DNA of 64,000 bases. Origin: an uncultured Pseudomonadales bacterium. Its GTDB lineage: Bacteria; Pseudomonadota; Gammaproteobacteria; Pseudomonadales; CANNCY01. The translations under genes were made by a program, and so were the position numbers. This document shows, piece after piece, positions 54,301-64,000 of this stretch. How positions within the stretch are numbered: position 1 is the stretch's first letter; every line of letters starts with the position of its first letter. The notes beneath the pieces were generated by a model. The model did not search any database. It saw nothing but the letters and a program-made list of their open reading frames with translations, and was not told where the DNA came from. Location of the stretch: NCBI GenBank assembly GCA_947503335.1, contig CANNCY010000003.1, positions 124,001 through 188,000 of the forward strand. The letters are read 5' to 3'.

Positions 54301-54963
54301 TTAAAAACGATAGCCTACCCCTAAGCGGTATACCCAAGGGTTTAGATCGTAATCAACAACGATAGGTGTAGCCATGCCTGTAGAGTCAGTGACCTCGGCC
54401 GTAACGCCTATATCAGCAGCCATCGCGCTTGCATTGATTAGCCAGTCGTCATTGATATTAAAATCAACACCGACAACAGCCGCAATGCCCCACGAATTAT
54501 CAAGTGATAGGTCGTCGTATCCTAAGCCAACTAACGCGTCAGAGATTTTTTCTGAGAACGTGTTGGTGTAGTTAATACCGGCACCAAGATAGGGCGAAAA
54601 GCCTGCTCGGCTGCCAAAGGGAAACCAGTTTAAGGTAACCGTTGGTGGTAGGTGTTTAGTGGTACCCACAGGCGCGCCTGCTAGTACGCCGTTAGCAACT
54701 GATATACTGTGCTTAAACGGTGTCGCCGCTAAGATTTCTACACCAAGATAGTCATTCATGAGGTAGGTGCCCGAGATAGCTAATTGCGTGTCATCATCGG
54801 CAGATACCTGAAAGTTACCTACGCCAGGTATTATATTGCTTAGGTGGCTATACGAATTTGGATCTACGTTGCCAGCGCCGCCTTTGATGATCCAATTACA
54901 TCCGCATGCTAGTGCAGCGGGTGAGGCTAAAGTAAGTGCGACGGTTAAACAGACAGATTTCAT
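54301..54963 (-). CDS. OmpW-family outer-membrane protein
   Basis: A 220-residue protein with a signal peptide (about 1-19, ending LAC). The mature part has the OmpW pattern: LAISGTYLMNDYLGVEILAATPFKH in the middle (ends LAISGTYLMNDYLG and EILAATPFKH), LPPTVTLNWFPFG, FSPYLGAGINYT and a C-terminal YRLGVGYRF. The final aromatic residue is the usual signal for barrel insertion. OmpW proteins form eight-stranded barrels with a hydrophobic channel for small lipophilic molecules. A CGCNW stretch at the mature N-terminus is unusual. The gene is monocistronic and convergent with the MCP gene. Confidence 0.88.
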   Translation of the reverse strand: MKSVCLTVALTLASPAALACGCNWIIKGGAGNVDPNSYSHLSNIIPGVGNFQVSADDDTQLAISGTYLMNDYLGVEILAATPFKHSISVANGVLAGAPVGTTKHLPPTVTLNWFPFGSRAGFSPYLGAGINYTNTFSEKISDALVGLGYDDLSLDNSWGIAAVVGVDFNINDDWLINASAMAADIGVTAEVTDSTGMATPIVVDYDLNPWVYRLGVGYRF

Positions 54964-55053
54964 GATTCCCTCCCTTCATCTATCTAATTATTAAATGCAC
55001 TTACTAGTTTGTAGACATACGGCTATTTCGCAATTGTGACTAATGCCTAAGTC

Positions 55054-55085
55054 AAAAAAGCCCCGCTTTTTAGGGCGAGGCTTTT
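55054..55085 (-). terminator. intrinsic terminator after the PiT transporter gene
   Basis: AAAAGCC and GGCTTTT form the outer stem, continued by CGC/GCG past one mismatch. On the minus strand it ends in a U-tract from the A-run at 55054-55059. It lies 24 bases after the transporter stop, before ompW. Confidence 0.75.
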
Positions 55086-55108
55086 AAGAGACTTAGTTAG
55101 GTAGTCAA

Positions 55109-56677
55109 CTATAGGTAGGCGTTCATTACCAAGAACGCGATGGCGCTCATAATACCTGCTGCAGGTAACGTAATGATCCAAGCCATACCGATTGGCTTCA
55201 TTAGCTTCCAGTTGGCATCGGCATTAACAATACCTACACCTAGAACAGAACCGATAAGAATATGGGTACTTGAAACAGGAATACCCAGCGTTGAAGCAAG
55301 CAGTACAACCATGGCTGCTGCTAGTTCTGCAGCAAAGCCAGAGGCCGGGTGAAGCTTAGTAAGATGCGTGCCAACGGTCTTGATCACCTCTTTACCGATG
55401 AACCATAGACCAGCAACTAGTGCGATACCGAAGGTGAACATCGCAATCTTAGGAATCGCCGCCGAGCTACCCATCATGCCGGTACGAAGTACATCTAGGA
55501 TGGCAGCGAAGGGGCCAATCGCGTTAGCGATGTCGTTCGAGCCGTGGCTGAAGGCAAAGCCAGCTGCGGTAAATACCTGCATCCAACTGAACAGTACAAG
55601 CGTACTCTTCTCGAGGTTCTTGGTTTTCATAACCTTCACCAAGATCGCAACAGCCATCCAAACCGCAGCACCAATCATTAGCAGTACTAAGCCGTTTTGT
55701 AGTGATGACAGTTCAAGGTCAACTTTCTTTAGACCTTTAAAGATAAGCATCGCAGAGATGATCATCGCGCCCATTGCAGCGATGATAGGCACATAGCTTT
55801 GAAGTGCTTTGTGCGAGCGTAGCTCGTCGCGCTTTTCGTTGAGCTGTTTTAGCTCGCGGTAGTACTCAGATTCAAAGTCGTTTGCATCAAAGTCGCCGTC
55901 GCTTGCTAGCAGTGCATCGCGGGCCAGCTTGTTATTGTATTCGGCCTTTTCGTCTTCGCTCAACGCTGCGAAGCGCTCTTTAGAAGCAAGTTTTAATTCT
56001 TTTTTCTTGGCTTTAACTTCTGCAAGCTTAACCTGAGCCCAAGCGTTGTAATCAAGTACCTGAACTTTGATGACCTTAAAGATAGCGTAAGCAATTAGAC
56101 CACCCAGTAACGGTGAGATGATCCAAGAGGCGGCGATTTGGCCGATCTTGCCCCATTTAACGGTCGAAAAGGGGTCGTCGCCATTGGTGATTACCCAACT
56201 TAGTGCGATCGAACCACCCACGATACCACCAATGATCGAGTGGGTCGTTGATACGGGTAGGCCGCGTTTAGACGCGAATAGTAGCCAGAATGCTGCGGCA
56301 AAGAGCGCGCCCATCATGACATAGACGAACTGCATAGGGTCTACCGAGACTACCGAGAGATCGACAATGCCCTTTCGAATCGTACTGGTTACACTGCCAC
56401 CAGCAATCATTGCGCCGCTCACTTCGAAGATAGCGGCAACAAGCAAGGCCTGTCTAATCGTTAAGGTGCCAGCACCAACACTGGTACCAAAGGAGTTAGC
56501 AACATCGTTACCGCCAATGTTGAAGGCCATGAATAGGCCAAAGGCAACGGCTAGTGACAAGACAAGCGTGTTTTGACCACCGATATAGTTATTTGCCCAG
56601 AACCAAAAGTAGACGGCACTAATGACTAGCATTAGACCGAAGAACAGACTCGTCTTGGGGCTCTTTTCAGATTGCAT
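55109..56677 (-). CDS. PiT-family inorganic phosphate transporter
   Basis: A 522-residue inner-membrane permease with the two inverted signature repeats of the family: FNIGGNDVANSFGTSVGAG (about 53-71) and FSHGSNDIANAIGPFAAIL (about 376-395). About ten to twelve helices are visible. A charged cytoplasmic insert (about 210-300, rich in K, E and D) divides the two halves. It imports phosphate with protons or sodium as a metal-phosphate complex. No phoU-like DUF47 gene is adjacent, although many PiT genes have one. It is divergent from rnr. Confidence 0.92.
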   Translation of the reverse strand: MQSEKSPKTSLFFGLMLVISAVYFWFWANNYIGGQNTLVLSLAVAFGLFMAFNIGGNDVANSFGTSVGAGTLTIRQALLVAAIFEVSGAMIAGGSVTSTIRKGIVDLSVVSVDPMQFVYVMMGALFAAAFWLLFASKRGLPVSTTHSIIGGIVGGSIALSWVITNGDDPFSTVKWGKIGQIAASWIISPLLGGLIAYAIFKVIKVQVLDYNAWAQVKLAEVKAKKKELKLASKERFAALSEDEKAEYNNKLARDALLASDGDFDANDFESEYYRELKQLNEKRDELRSHKALQSYVPIIAAMGAMIISAMLIFKGLKKVDLELSSLQNGLVLLMIGAAVWMAVAILVKVMKTKNLEKSTLVLFSWMQVFTAAGFAFSHGSNDIANAIGPFAAILDVLRTGMMGSSAAIPKIAMFTFGIALVAGLWFIGKEVIKTVGTHLTKLHPASGFAAELAAAMVVLLASTLGIPVSSTHILIGSVLGVGIVNADANWKLMKPIGMAWIITLPAAGIMSAIAFLVMNAYL

Positions 56678-56860
56678 GAGTAGTATCTCACCTGTTTAAT
56701 GGTTGCGCGCAATTTTACCTGTTATCCCTACAGGGTAAACCGGCCTTTTTTGGCCATATTCATCGGTTGCGCTTATTCTTATTTCAGAGTAGACCAGTTG
56801 CGCCGTATGCCAGTGCATAGTCACCAATTAATCTTGCTCTGAAGCGAGTATACTTGGGTT

Positions 56861-59296
56861 ATGACTAAAAAAAAGCCCTTAGATCCGTTCGCTGACCGCG
56901 AGCAGGCTACTTACGACTCTCCCATTGCTAGCCGCGAGCTATTAATTGATTTGCTTGCCAATCAATGGGGCCCTCAAACTGCCGACCAAATTGCCGAGCG
57001 CCTTCATTACGAAGAAGAGCAGATGATCGCTCTGCGTCGCCGTTTAAACGCGATGGAACGCAGCGGCCAGGTGGTGCGCAACCGCGCTGGATTTTACGGC
57101 CCAGTAACCAAGATGAATCTGCTAGCAGGCCGTGTGATTGGCCATCGTGATGGCTTCGGTTTTTTTAAGCCGGTTAAGGGTGGTGACGATTTAATGCTAA
57201 ATCATCGCCAGATGCGTCGAGTGTTTGACGGTGATGAGGTGTTGGTGCGCCCGGGCAAGCGGGGCCGCAATGGCAAGCAAGAGGGTATTGTTGTTGAAGT
57301 AGTTAGTCGTCAAACAGACGAGTTAGTAGGGCGCATTATCGATGAACGGGGTGTTTACTACCTGCAACCCGAAAACGCCCGTATCAGCCAAGATATATTG
57401 ATTGCCCCTGATGCAACTAAGGGTGCTGCTCATGGGCAGATGGCTGTTGTCAAAATTACGCAGTGGCCTACTGATCGCAATATGGCGATGGGTGAGGTTA
57501 CCGAGGTGTTGGGCGAGCATCTTGCGCCGGGTATGGAAATCGACGTGGCGTTGCGTAATCACGGTATTCCACACCAATGGCCGCAAGCGGTGCTCGAACA
57601 GGGCGAGCAGTTACCTACTTCTGTATCCAAAGAAGAATGCATCGGGCGCCGTGACCTTCGCTCGGTGCCGCTAATGACGATTGACGGCGAAGATGCCCGC
57701 GATTTTGATGATGCGGTGTATGTTGAGCGCAAAAAAGGCGGTGGCTGGCGCTTGATCGTAGCGATTGCTGATGTGTCACATTATGTAAAGCCAGGTAGCG
57801 CGCTAGATGTTGAAGCGATAAACCGCGGCAACTCAACGTACTTTCCAGATTTCGTAGTACCTATGCTGCCCGAGGCGCTGTCTAACGGTTTGTGCTCGCT
57901 TAATCCTGATGTTGATCGTTTATGCATGGTATGTGAAATGACCGTCAGTGCAGCAGGGCGAATTGGCAGTTATAAGTTCTACGAGGCAGTGATGCACTCG
58001 CATGCGCGCATGACCTACACCGTAGTGGGTCAAATGATCGCCGAAAAAGAAACCGGTGGCCCAGCGCGAGATGCGCAGCCTAAGGTGGCAAAACAAGTCG
58101 ATGTGTTGCATGAGCTCTACGAGGTATTGAAAGGGCAGCGTGATCAACGTGGTGCAATCGCCTTTGAAACCACTGAAACACGTATTCTTTTTGATGACGA
58201 GCGTAAGATTAGCCAGATCGTACCGGTAGTACGTAATGACGCCCACAAGCTGATCGAAGAATGTATGTTGGCTGCCAATCAGTGCGCGGCCAAATTGTTA
58301 ACCAAAGCTGATTTACCAGCGCTTTATCGCGTTCACCTAGGCCCTAAAGACGAAAAGCTCGCCAACCTGCGCAAGTATCTTGGAGGCTTAGGGTTGACCT
58401 TGGGTGGCGGTGAAAGCCCAGACCCTGGTGATTATCAGGTATTGATGGAGCAGATCGAAGGTCGCCCAGATCAGCCGGTTATTCAAACCATGATGTTGCG
58501 TTCGATGCAGCAGGCGGTTTATACCCCCGATAACGAAGGCCACTTTGGGTTGGCCTATGTCGAGTACACGCATTTTACCTCGCCCATTCGTCGCTATCCT
58601 GATTTGATGGTGCATCGTGCGATTCGGTATTTGATTCGCAACCACTCGGGCGAGTTGAAACAGGTGGTTGCTGAAGCAGACGCCCCCGCGCTGCCAGCGG
58701 CTAAGATATATCCCTACGACATGCCTGCATTGTTGCAATGTGGCGAGCAATGCTCGTTGACCGAGCGTCGTTCAGATGACGCAGCTCGAGATGTAGTGAG
58801 CTGGCTTAAGTGTGAATACCTAAGTGCCCATATCGGCGAAGAGTACGAAGGGCGAGTTACGGCGGCTGCCTCGTTTGGTGTGTTTGTTGAGTTAGACAAT
58901 ATCTTTGTTGAAGGTCTGATTCACGTAGCTAATCTAGGCTCTGACTACTTTAACTTTGACGAAGTACGTCAAATGTTGATCGGTGAACGTTCGGGCCTGA
59001 GAATGGGCTTGGGTGATCGATTGAAGGTGCGGGTGGCACGAGTTGACCTTGATGAGCGCAAAATCGACTTCGAACTGGTTGATCATTTAAGTAGAGCACC
59101 TAGACGTCAGGGTAAAACGGCGAAGAAAGCGAAGCAGTTTGATTCGTTTGATGCTCCGAAACCGAAGAAAAGTAAAAAGGGCGGTAAAAAATCGCCAGCT
59201 AGCAAACAAGGTAAATCGGCAAAGCCAGATAAGAAAAAGAAGAAGACGATGCCTAAACACAAAAAGCGTGCCGCTGCTAAAAAGCGCAGCAAGTAA
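56861..59296 (+). CDS. rnr: ribonuclease R
   Basis: An 811-residue 3'-5' exoribonuclease of the RNB family that degrades structured RNA and acts in ribosome and mRNA quality control. It has an N-terminal helix-turn-helix region (about 20-85), cold-shock domains, and the RNB catalytic domain with DGEDARDFDDAVY from residue 275, whose aspartates bind magnesium. An S1 domain (about 650-735) and a lysine-rich tail (about 745-811) complete it. The tail is usual for RNase R and helps unwind RNA. rlmB follows after 18 bases, the standard order. Confidence 0.97.
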   Translation: MTKKKPLDPFADREQATYDSPIASRELLIDLLANQWGPQTADQIAERLHYEEEQMIALRRRLNAMERSGQVVRNRAGFYGPVTKMNLLAGRVIGHRDGFGFFKPVKGGDDLMLNHRQMRRVFDGDEVLVRPGKRGRNGKQEGIVVEVVSRQTDELVGRIIDERGVYYLQPENARISQDILIAPDATKGAAHGQMAVVKITQWPTDRNMAMGEVTEVLGEHLAPGMEIDVALRNHGIPHQWPQAVLEQGEQLPTSVSKEECIGRRDLRSVPLMTIDGEDARDFDDAVYVERKKGGGWRLIVAIADVSHYVKPGSALDVEAINRGNSTYFPDFVVPMLPEALSNGLCSLNPDVDRLCMVCEMTVSAAGRIGSYKFYEAVMHSHARMTYTVVGQMIAEKETGGPARDAQPKVAKQVDVLHELYEVLKGQRDQRGAIAFETTETRILFDDERKISQIVPVVRNDAHKLIEECMLAANQCAAKLLTKADLPALYRVHLGPKDEKLANLRKYLGGLGLTLGGGESPDPGDYQVLMEQIEGRPDQPVIQTMMLRSMQQAVYTPDNEGHFGLAYVEYTHFTSPIRRYPDLMVHRAIRYLIRNHSGELKQVVAEADAPALPAAKIYPYDMPALLQCGEQCSLTERRSDDAARDVVSWLKCEYLSAHIGEEYEGRVTAAASFGVFVELDNIFVEGLIHVANLGSDYFNFDEVRQMLIGERSGLRMGLGDRLKVRVARVDLDERKIDFELVDHLSRAPRRQGKTAKKAKQFDSFDAPKPKKSKKGGKKSPASKQGKSAKPDKKKKKTMPKHKKRAAAKKRSK

Positions 59297-59314
59297 AGAG
59301 TAAGGATAAAACTG

Positions 59315-60055
59315 ATGTCAGTAGAATGGGTCTACGGTATTCATGCGGTGCAGGCGGTATTGGCGTCTACACCCGATCGCGTCATGGGTATAAGAGTGGC
59401 GAAGGGTCGTGAAGATCGTCGTTTGCAAAAGATTCTAAGTATGGCCGAGCGCGAAGGCTTGTCGGTTGAAAGGGTCGATCGTAAAAAGCTAGACAAGCAG
59501 TTCAAGGAAGAAAACCATCAGGGTGTGGCCGCCGAATGTAAAGCGGGCGAGACCTATACCGAGCAGTGGTTTTTGTCGATGCTAGATAACCTTGATGAAG
59601 CACCGTTTATCTTGGTACTTGATGGCGTCACTGACCCCCATAACTTGGGGGCATGCATGCGCTCTGCCGAAGCCGCTGGTGCGCATGCGGTCATTGCACC
59701 TCGTGATCGATCGGCGGCACTGACCTCAACGGCGCGCAAAGTCGCCTGTGGGGCTGCCGAGGTGTTGCCGTATATACAGGTGACTAACTTATCTCGCACG
59801 TTAAAAGAAATGGGCGAGCGCGGCATATGGATCACCGGCACCGCTGGCGAAGCCGATCAGTTAGCCTATGAGGCCGATTTTAAAGGCCCCTGCGCGGTAG
59901 TCATGGGCGCCGAGGGCGATGGTATGCGTCGTTTAACTAAAGAGGCATGCGACTTCTTAGTGAAGCTGCCTATGGCGGGTACTGTAAGTAGCCTTAATGT
60001 CTCGGTTGCCACTGGTATTGTCTTGTTTGAGGCGGTGCGCCAGCGCCAATCATAG
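59315..60055 (+). CDS. rlmB: 23S rRNA (guanosine-2'-O-)-methyltransferase RlmB
   Basis: A 246-residue SPOUT methyltransferase that methylates G2251 in the 23S rRNA P-loop. An N-terminal substrate-binding domain (VYGIHAVQAVLAS) precedes the knotted catalytic domain with NLGACMRSAEAAGA, VMGAEGDGMRRL and VSSLNVSVATGIVLFE. Length is normal. It is co-transcribed with rnr; the ribosomal protein operon downstream has its own promoter. Confidence 0.97.
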   Translation: MSVEWVYGIHAVQAVLASTPDRVMGIRVAKGREDRRLQKILSMAEREGLSVERVDRKKLDKQFKEENHQGVAAECKAGETYTEQWFLSMLDNLDEAPFILVLDGVTDPHNLGACMRSAEAAGAHAVIAPRDRSAALTSTARKVACGAAEVLPYIQVTNLSRTLKEMGERGIWITGTAGEADQLAYEADFKGPCAVVMGAEGDGMRRLTKEACDFLVKLPMAGTVSSLNVSVATGIVLFEAVRQRQS

Positions 60056-60104
60056 TCTTCAAGGCGTGCAGATTGGTAATACTCGCCCAATATGCCTGAT
60101 TATC

Positions 60105-60133
60105 TTGTCTAAATTGACTGTTTTCTATACAAT
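60105..60133 (+). promoter_or_regulatory. putative promoter of rpsF-rpsR-rplI
   Basis: TTGTCT (60105-60110) and TACAAT (60128-60133) are spaced by 17 bases. The start would be near 60140, leaving a leader of about 115 bases that is full of hairpins. Confidence 0.55.
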
Positions 60134-60139
60134 GCGCGC

Positions 60140-60254
60140 CTCGCTCTATATGGGCGAGTTATTAATGCTGAGGTGTGTATACCCTCAGAGCTCCTTGTCT
60201 CACCGATGCTAATGATTGAAGCATACGGGAGGCTTTAACCCGTAAGGAGGCACA
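60140..60254 (+). promoter_or_regulatory. structured rpsF leader, probable S6:S18 binding element
   Basis: Three hairpins can be drawn: CTCGC/GCGAG (60140-60158), CTGAGG/CCTCAG (60168-60188) and CTC-ACCG-ATGC/GCAT-ACGG-GAG (60199-60231). The last has an internal loop containing CCG, the feature reported for the S6:S18 autoregulatory leader. An alternative hairpin TACGGG/CCCGTA (60224-60244) uses part of the third stem and ends against the AAGGAGG ribosome-binding site (60244-60250). The two folds exclude each other, which suits feedback control of translation. Confidence 0.5.
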
Positions 60255-60692
60255 ATGCGTCACTACGAAATCGTGTTTCTGGTCCACCCTGACCAGTCAG
60301 AGCAAGTTAACGGCATGATCGAGCGTTACACGCAGATGATCACCAAAGATGGCGGTTCAGTAAACCGTCTAGAAGACTGGGGCCGTCGTCAGCTAGCTTA
60401 CCCAATCAACAAGATCTACAAGGCTCACTACGTTCTAATGAACGTTGAAGCTTCTCAAGAAGCTATGGACGAGCTAACGACTAACTTCCGTTACAACGAC
60501 GCAGTTATCCGTAACCTTGTGATCACCCAAGACGAAGCTGTTACTGAAGAATCTCCAATCGCTAAGAGCGAAAAAGAGAGCCGTGACCGTCGTCGCGATC
60601 GTGATGAAGCTCCTCGTAAGCCAGCTGCTGAAAAGCCTGCTGCAGAAGAGAACAACGAAGCTGCATCATCTGATGACAGCGCAGAAGCATAA
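60255..60692 (+). CDS. rpsF: 30S ribosomal protein S6
   Basis: A 145-residue protein beginning [18 protein letters not shown], with [21 protein letters not shown] (ends [10 protein letters not shown] and LAYPINK), the S6 core. Residues after about 105 form a charged A/E/K/D/R-rich tail; this is the region that receives added glutamates in E. coli, though here it ends DDSAEA. S6 pairs with S18 on the 30S platform. Codon use looks strongly biased, as expected for high expression. A strong AAGGAGG site lies 4 bases before the ATG. Confidence 0.98.
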   Translation: MRHYEIVFLVHPDQSEQVNGMIERYTQMITKDGGSVNRLEDWGRRQLAYPINKIYKAHYVLMNVEASQEAMDELTTNFRYNDAVIRNLVITQDEAVTEESPIAKSEKESRDRRRDRDEAPRKPAAEKPAAEENNEAASSDDSAEA

Positions 60693-60703
60693 GGAGATTC
60701 ACC

Positions 60704-60934
60704 ATGGCACGTTTTTTCCGTCGTCGTAAGTTCTGCCGTTTCACTGCAGAAGGCATCAACCAGATCGATTATAAAGATCTAGACCTTCTAAAAGAGTACA
60801 TCACTGAAACTGGCAAGATCGTTCCTAGCCGCATCACTGGCACCAAAGCTAAGTACCAGCGTCAGCTATCTACAGCTATCAAGCGCGCTCGTTACATCGC
60901 TCTATTGCCTTACACTGATGCACACCGCAAGTAA
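60704..60934 (+). CDS. rpsR: 30S ribosomal protein S18
   Basis: A 76-residue basic protein: [17 protein letters not shown] at the start and [15 protein letters not shown] at the end, both diagnostic. It binds S6 and the 16S central domain. It follows rpsF by 11 bases with an AAGGAG site. No DUF2232 membrane gene lies between rpsR and rplI, unlike in Pseudomonas. Confidence 0.98.
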   Translation: MARFFRRRKFCRFTAEGINQIDYKDLDLLKEYITETGKIVPSRITGTKAKYQRQLSTAIKRARYIALLPYTDAHRK

Positions 60935-60958
60935 GATTGTCGATTAAGAGGAAAGATC

Positions 60959-61405
60959 ATGAAAGTTATTATGCTTGAAAAAATCGGCAAGCTTGGCAAC
61001 ATCGGTGATGTTGCTAACGTTAAGGCTGGCTACGCACGTAACTACCTATTGCCATACGGCCACGCTATCGCGGCTAACAAAGCAAACCTAGAAGCATTTG
61101 AAGCACGTCGCGCAGAAGTTGAAGCTGCCGCTGCTGAGCGTCTAGCTGCTGCACAGGCTCGCGCTGAAAAGCTAGAAGGCCTAACTGTAACTATCGCTAC
61201 TAACGCTGGTGACGAAGGTAAGCTATTTGGCTCTATCGGTACTCGCGACATCGCTGATGCAATCACTGCAGCAGGCGTTGAAGTTGCTAAGAGCGAAGTT
61301 AAGATGCCAGAAGGCGTAATCCGTGAAGTGGGCGAGTACGAAATCAACGTACAGCTACACTCTGAAGTGATTACTGCTGTAGCGGTAAATGTAGAAGCTG
61401 AATAA
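60959..61405 (+). CDS. rplI: 50S ribosomal protein L9
   Basis: A 148-residue protein with the N-terminal rRNA-binding domain ([18 protein letters not shown], then [11 protein letters not shown]), a long alanine-rich connecting helix (about 42-75) and a C-terminal domain with [17 protein letters not shown]9 extends from the base of the L1 stalk and helps keep reading frame. A strong terminator follows, so it ends the rpsF-rpsR-rplI operon. Confidence 0.98.
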   Translation: MKVIMLEKIGKLGNIGDVANVKAGYARNYLLPYGHAIAANKANLEAFEARRAEVEAAAAERLAAAQARAEKLEGLTVTIATNAGDEGKLFGSIGTRDIADAITAAGVEVAKSEVKMPEGVIREVGEYEINVQLHSEVITAVAVNVEAE

Positions 61406-61430
61406 TTAATCAGTAACTGCAATTCGCTTT

Positions 61431-61461
61431 AAAAGGCGCTACCATTGGTAGCGCCTTTTTT
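61431..61461 (+). terminator. intrinsic terminator after rplI
   Basis: A perfect 13-base stem AAAAGGCGCTACC (61431-61443) pairs with GGTAGCGCCTTTT (61447-61459) around a three-base loop and is followed by Ts. It stands 26 bases after rplI and 30 before dnaB. Confidence 0.93.
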
Positions 61462-61490
61462 ATTTCTACAACAAAAATGAATAGAGCATC

Positions 61491-62897
<1,407 letters not shown>

Positions 62898-62944
62898 TCT
62901 GTGATTGCCTATACTGAGGTATTACCTTGGTATAGGACTTCACC

Positions 62945-63784
62945 GTGAAATCAATCTACATAGTGTTAGCCGTCTGTTGGCTCGCAGCCTGCGGATCGCA
63001 AGGTAGCATCCCTCAAAAAGCACCAGTGACCGCATTTATCAACGAAAAAAATCTAGATTCTGATAAGTTTCGAGAGCCTTCTGGTATCTGCTACAGCACT
63101 AAATTAAACACCCTGTTTGTAGTGGGCGATCAGGGGCATGTGGCGCAATACAGTCTTGATGGTACGCAGTTAAATCATCGGTTCGTGGGCGAATATGATT
63201 TTGAAGGGATCACTATTGATGATGAGCGAGGGCGCTTATATCTTGCTGTAGAGGGCGAAGAGAAAGTGCTGCAGCTAGATCCTGAATCATTACGTGTTAC
63301 ACGCCGCTTTGAAATTGAGCGAGATTATCAGGGGCAAACGGTCATGGCAGAAGGTGGGCAAGGTATCGAGGGTATTACTTTTGTGCCACGTAAGACGCGG
63401 GGGCAAGCAGATACGTTAATCGTCTCTAACCAATCATTTACGCGGGCACCGGGTTCTGATGGGTCAGCATTGATCACACTACAACTGCCCCTCGAAGGCG
63501 ACCGGTCTACAAAACGATTACCGGTAATCAGATACGAGCCAATGCGCGTAATCGATATTGCCGCCCTTCACTTTGATGTACAAACGGGGATCCTTTTTTA
63601 TGGCAGTGATGCCGAGAGCACGCTGTTTAGGCGCATGCCCAACGGTGATGAGCATTCGTGGCGATTGCCCAGTAGTGCTCAGGAGGGAATTGCGTTCGAC
63701 CATCAGGGAAGCTTCTATCTAGCACGTGATCGCGGCGGTATCTACAGTTATGACGTGACGGAGCAGCTAGTGCCACGGCAATGA
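62945..63784 (+). CDS. SdiA-regulated-type beta-propeller lipoprotein
   Basis: A 279-residue protein with a GTG start and a lipoprotein signal (WLAAC, lipidated C16), placing it in the envelope. The mature part has repeated propeller-like blades: EPSGICYSTKLNTLFVVGDQ, YDFEGITIDDERGRLYLAVE (each quoted at 20 residues), GIEGITFVPR and QEGIAFDHQGSFYLARDRGG. This matches the SdiA-regulated/YjiK family, whose function is unknown; the fold recalls phytase-like propellers. It follows dnaB by 47 bases and ends in a terminator whose stem includes its stop codon. Confidence 0.8.
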   Translation: MKSIYIVLAVCWLAACGSQGSIPQKAPVTAFINEKNLDSDKFREPSGICYSTKLNTLFVVGDQGHVAQYSLDGTQLNHRFVGEYDFEGITIDDERGRLYLAVEGEEKVLQLDPESLRVTRRFEIERDYQGQTVMAEGGQGIEGITFVPRKTRGQADTLIVSNQSFTRAPGSDGSALITLQLPLEGDRSTKRLPVIRYEPMRVIDIAALHFDVQTGILFYGSDAESTLFRRMPNGDEHSWRLPSSAQEGIAFDHQGSFYLARDRGGIYSYDVTEQLVPRQ

Positions 63785-63801
63785 CACCGCTGTCATTTTT
63801 T
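63780..63801 (+). terminator. intrinsic terminator overlapping the lipoprotein stop codon
   Basis: ATGACA (63781-63786) and TGTCAT (63791-63796) enclose a CCGC loop and are followed by a T-run. The TGA stop (63782-63784) lies inside the left arm, so a terminating ribosome would cover the hairpin. Confidence 0.75.
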
Positions 63802-63862
63802 GTGTGATTCGTGGCTGATTGGTGTATTATTAACAGCCTTAAGAGGTGCCAACAAATACGTT

Positions 63863-64000
63863 ATGCAGATATTTACCCAGTTTTCAGAAATCAGAGCCTT
63901 CGTTAAAGCCGCAAAAATGCAAGGCAAGCGCATTGGATTTGTGCCAACGATGGGCAATCTACATGAGGGCCACTTGCAACTAGTTCGCCAAGCGAAACAG
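63863..64000 (+). CDS. panC: pantothenate synthetase, N-terminal part
   Basis: The first 46 codons are in the window; the gene continues past its end. The ATG is at 63863. [15 protein letters not shown] from residue 27 is the nucleotide-binding signature of pantoate-beta-alanine ligase (H34 and H37 in the HxGH-type motif of class I adenylyltransferases). The enzyme makes pantothenate from pantoate, beta-alanine and ATP. panB usually lies just upstream in proteobacteria, but here the lipoprotein gene does. Confidence 0.95.
   Translation, partial: MQIFTQFSEIRAFVKAAKMQGKRIGFVPTMGNLHEGHLQLVRQAKQ

Noticed and set aside
56849-56854. TATACT six bases before the rnr ATG, considered as the -10 of a leaderless mRNA
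   Set aside because: No acceptable -35 at 16-18 bases and no extended -10 TG; a chance match is likely.
59085-59296. Lysine-rich low-complexity end of rnr, considered as a frameshift or fusion
   Set aside because: A basic C-terminal tail is normal for RNase R and the frame is continuous to a stop before rlmB.
60114-60119. TTGACT before rpsF, considered as the -35 box
   Set aside because: It is only 8 bases from the TACAAT -10. TTGTCT at 60105-60110 has the proper 17-base spacing.

Overview
The window is 64 kb of gammaproteobacterial chromosome, almost wholly coding, and most of it is conserved core genome. Gene content and order resemble the Pseudomonas type: hemE/gltD/gltB/SPOR gene/aroB/aroK/pilQ-pilP-pilO-pilN-pilM/ponA; maeB/rpmE/priA/SPOR gene/hslV/hslU; queG/nnrD/tsaE/amidase/mutL/miaA/hfq/hflX/hflK/hflC/hisZ/purA; and rnr/rlmB/rpsF/rpsR/rplI/dnaB. 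Base composition is moderate rather than GC-rich. A blue-light BLUF receptor, a tyrosine-degradation operon and a Baeyer-Villiger-type monooxygenase would suit an aerobic, probably aquatic, heterotroph with type IV pili; the habitat is inference only. No phage, insertion sequence, CRISPR array, tRNA or rRNA was seen, and no gene-free stretch exceeds about 300 bases.

Layout. 1-6.1 kb: start of hemE (cut by the window edge) and the two glutamate synthase subunits, all leftward, with a good sigma70-type promoter before gltB. 6.2-13.6 kb: leftward SPOR gene, aroB, aroK and the pilMNOPQ alignment and secretin operon. 13.8-16.2 kb: rightward penicillin-binding protein 1A, divergent from pilM. 16.2-17.9 kb: leftward malic enzyme and ribosomal protein L31. 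18.0-22.8 kb: rightward PriA, an FtsN-like SPOR protein and the HslVU protease. 22.8-36.5 kb: leftward queG, then a long rightward series for metabolite repair, t6A and i6A tRNA modification, murein hydrolysis, mismatch repair, Hfq, HflX, HflKC, HisZ and PurA.

36.5-56.7 kb is the more variable half. It holds a small DUF6471-like gene divergent from qmcA/nfeD, with two operator-like inverted repeats between them; purEK; a cupredoxin/di-haem peroxidase pair; a BLUF protein; an acyl-CoA synthetase; a CvfB-like protein; an Lrp regulator overlapping a flavin monooxygenase; an unrecognised six-helix membrane protein; a tight hppD-VOC-FAH operon; an SLC13-type transporter; a soluble chemoreceptor with four PAS domains at an exact 366-base period; an OmpW porin; and a PiT phosphate transporter. 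56.9-64 kb returns to core genes: RNase R, RlmB, the rpsF-rpsR-rplI operon with a structured leader, DnaB, a lipoprotein and the start of panC.

No clear new defence, mobile or biosynthetic system is present. The best leads for new biology are the hppD-VOC-FAH operon, which has no homogentisate dioxygenase or maleylacetoacetate isomerase beside it; the DUF6471/qmcA divergent control region; the four-PAS receptor; and the membrane protein with charged residues inside its predicted helices.
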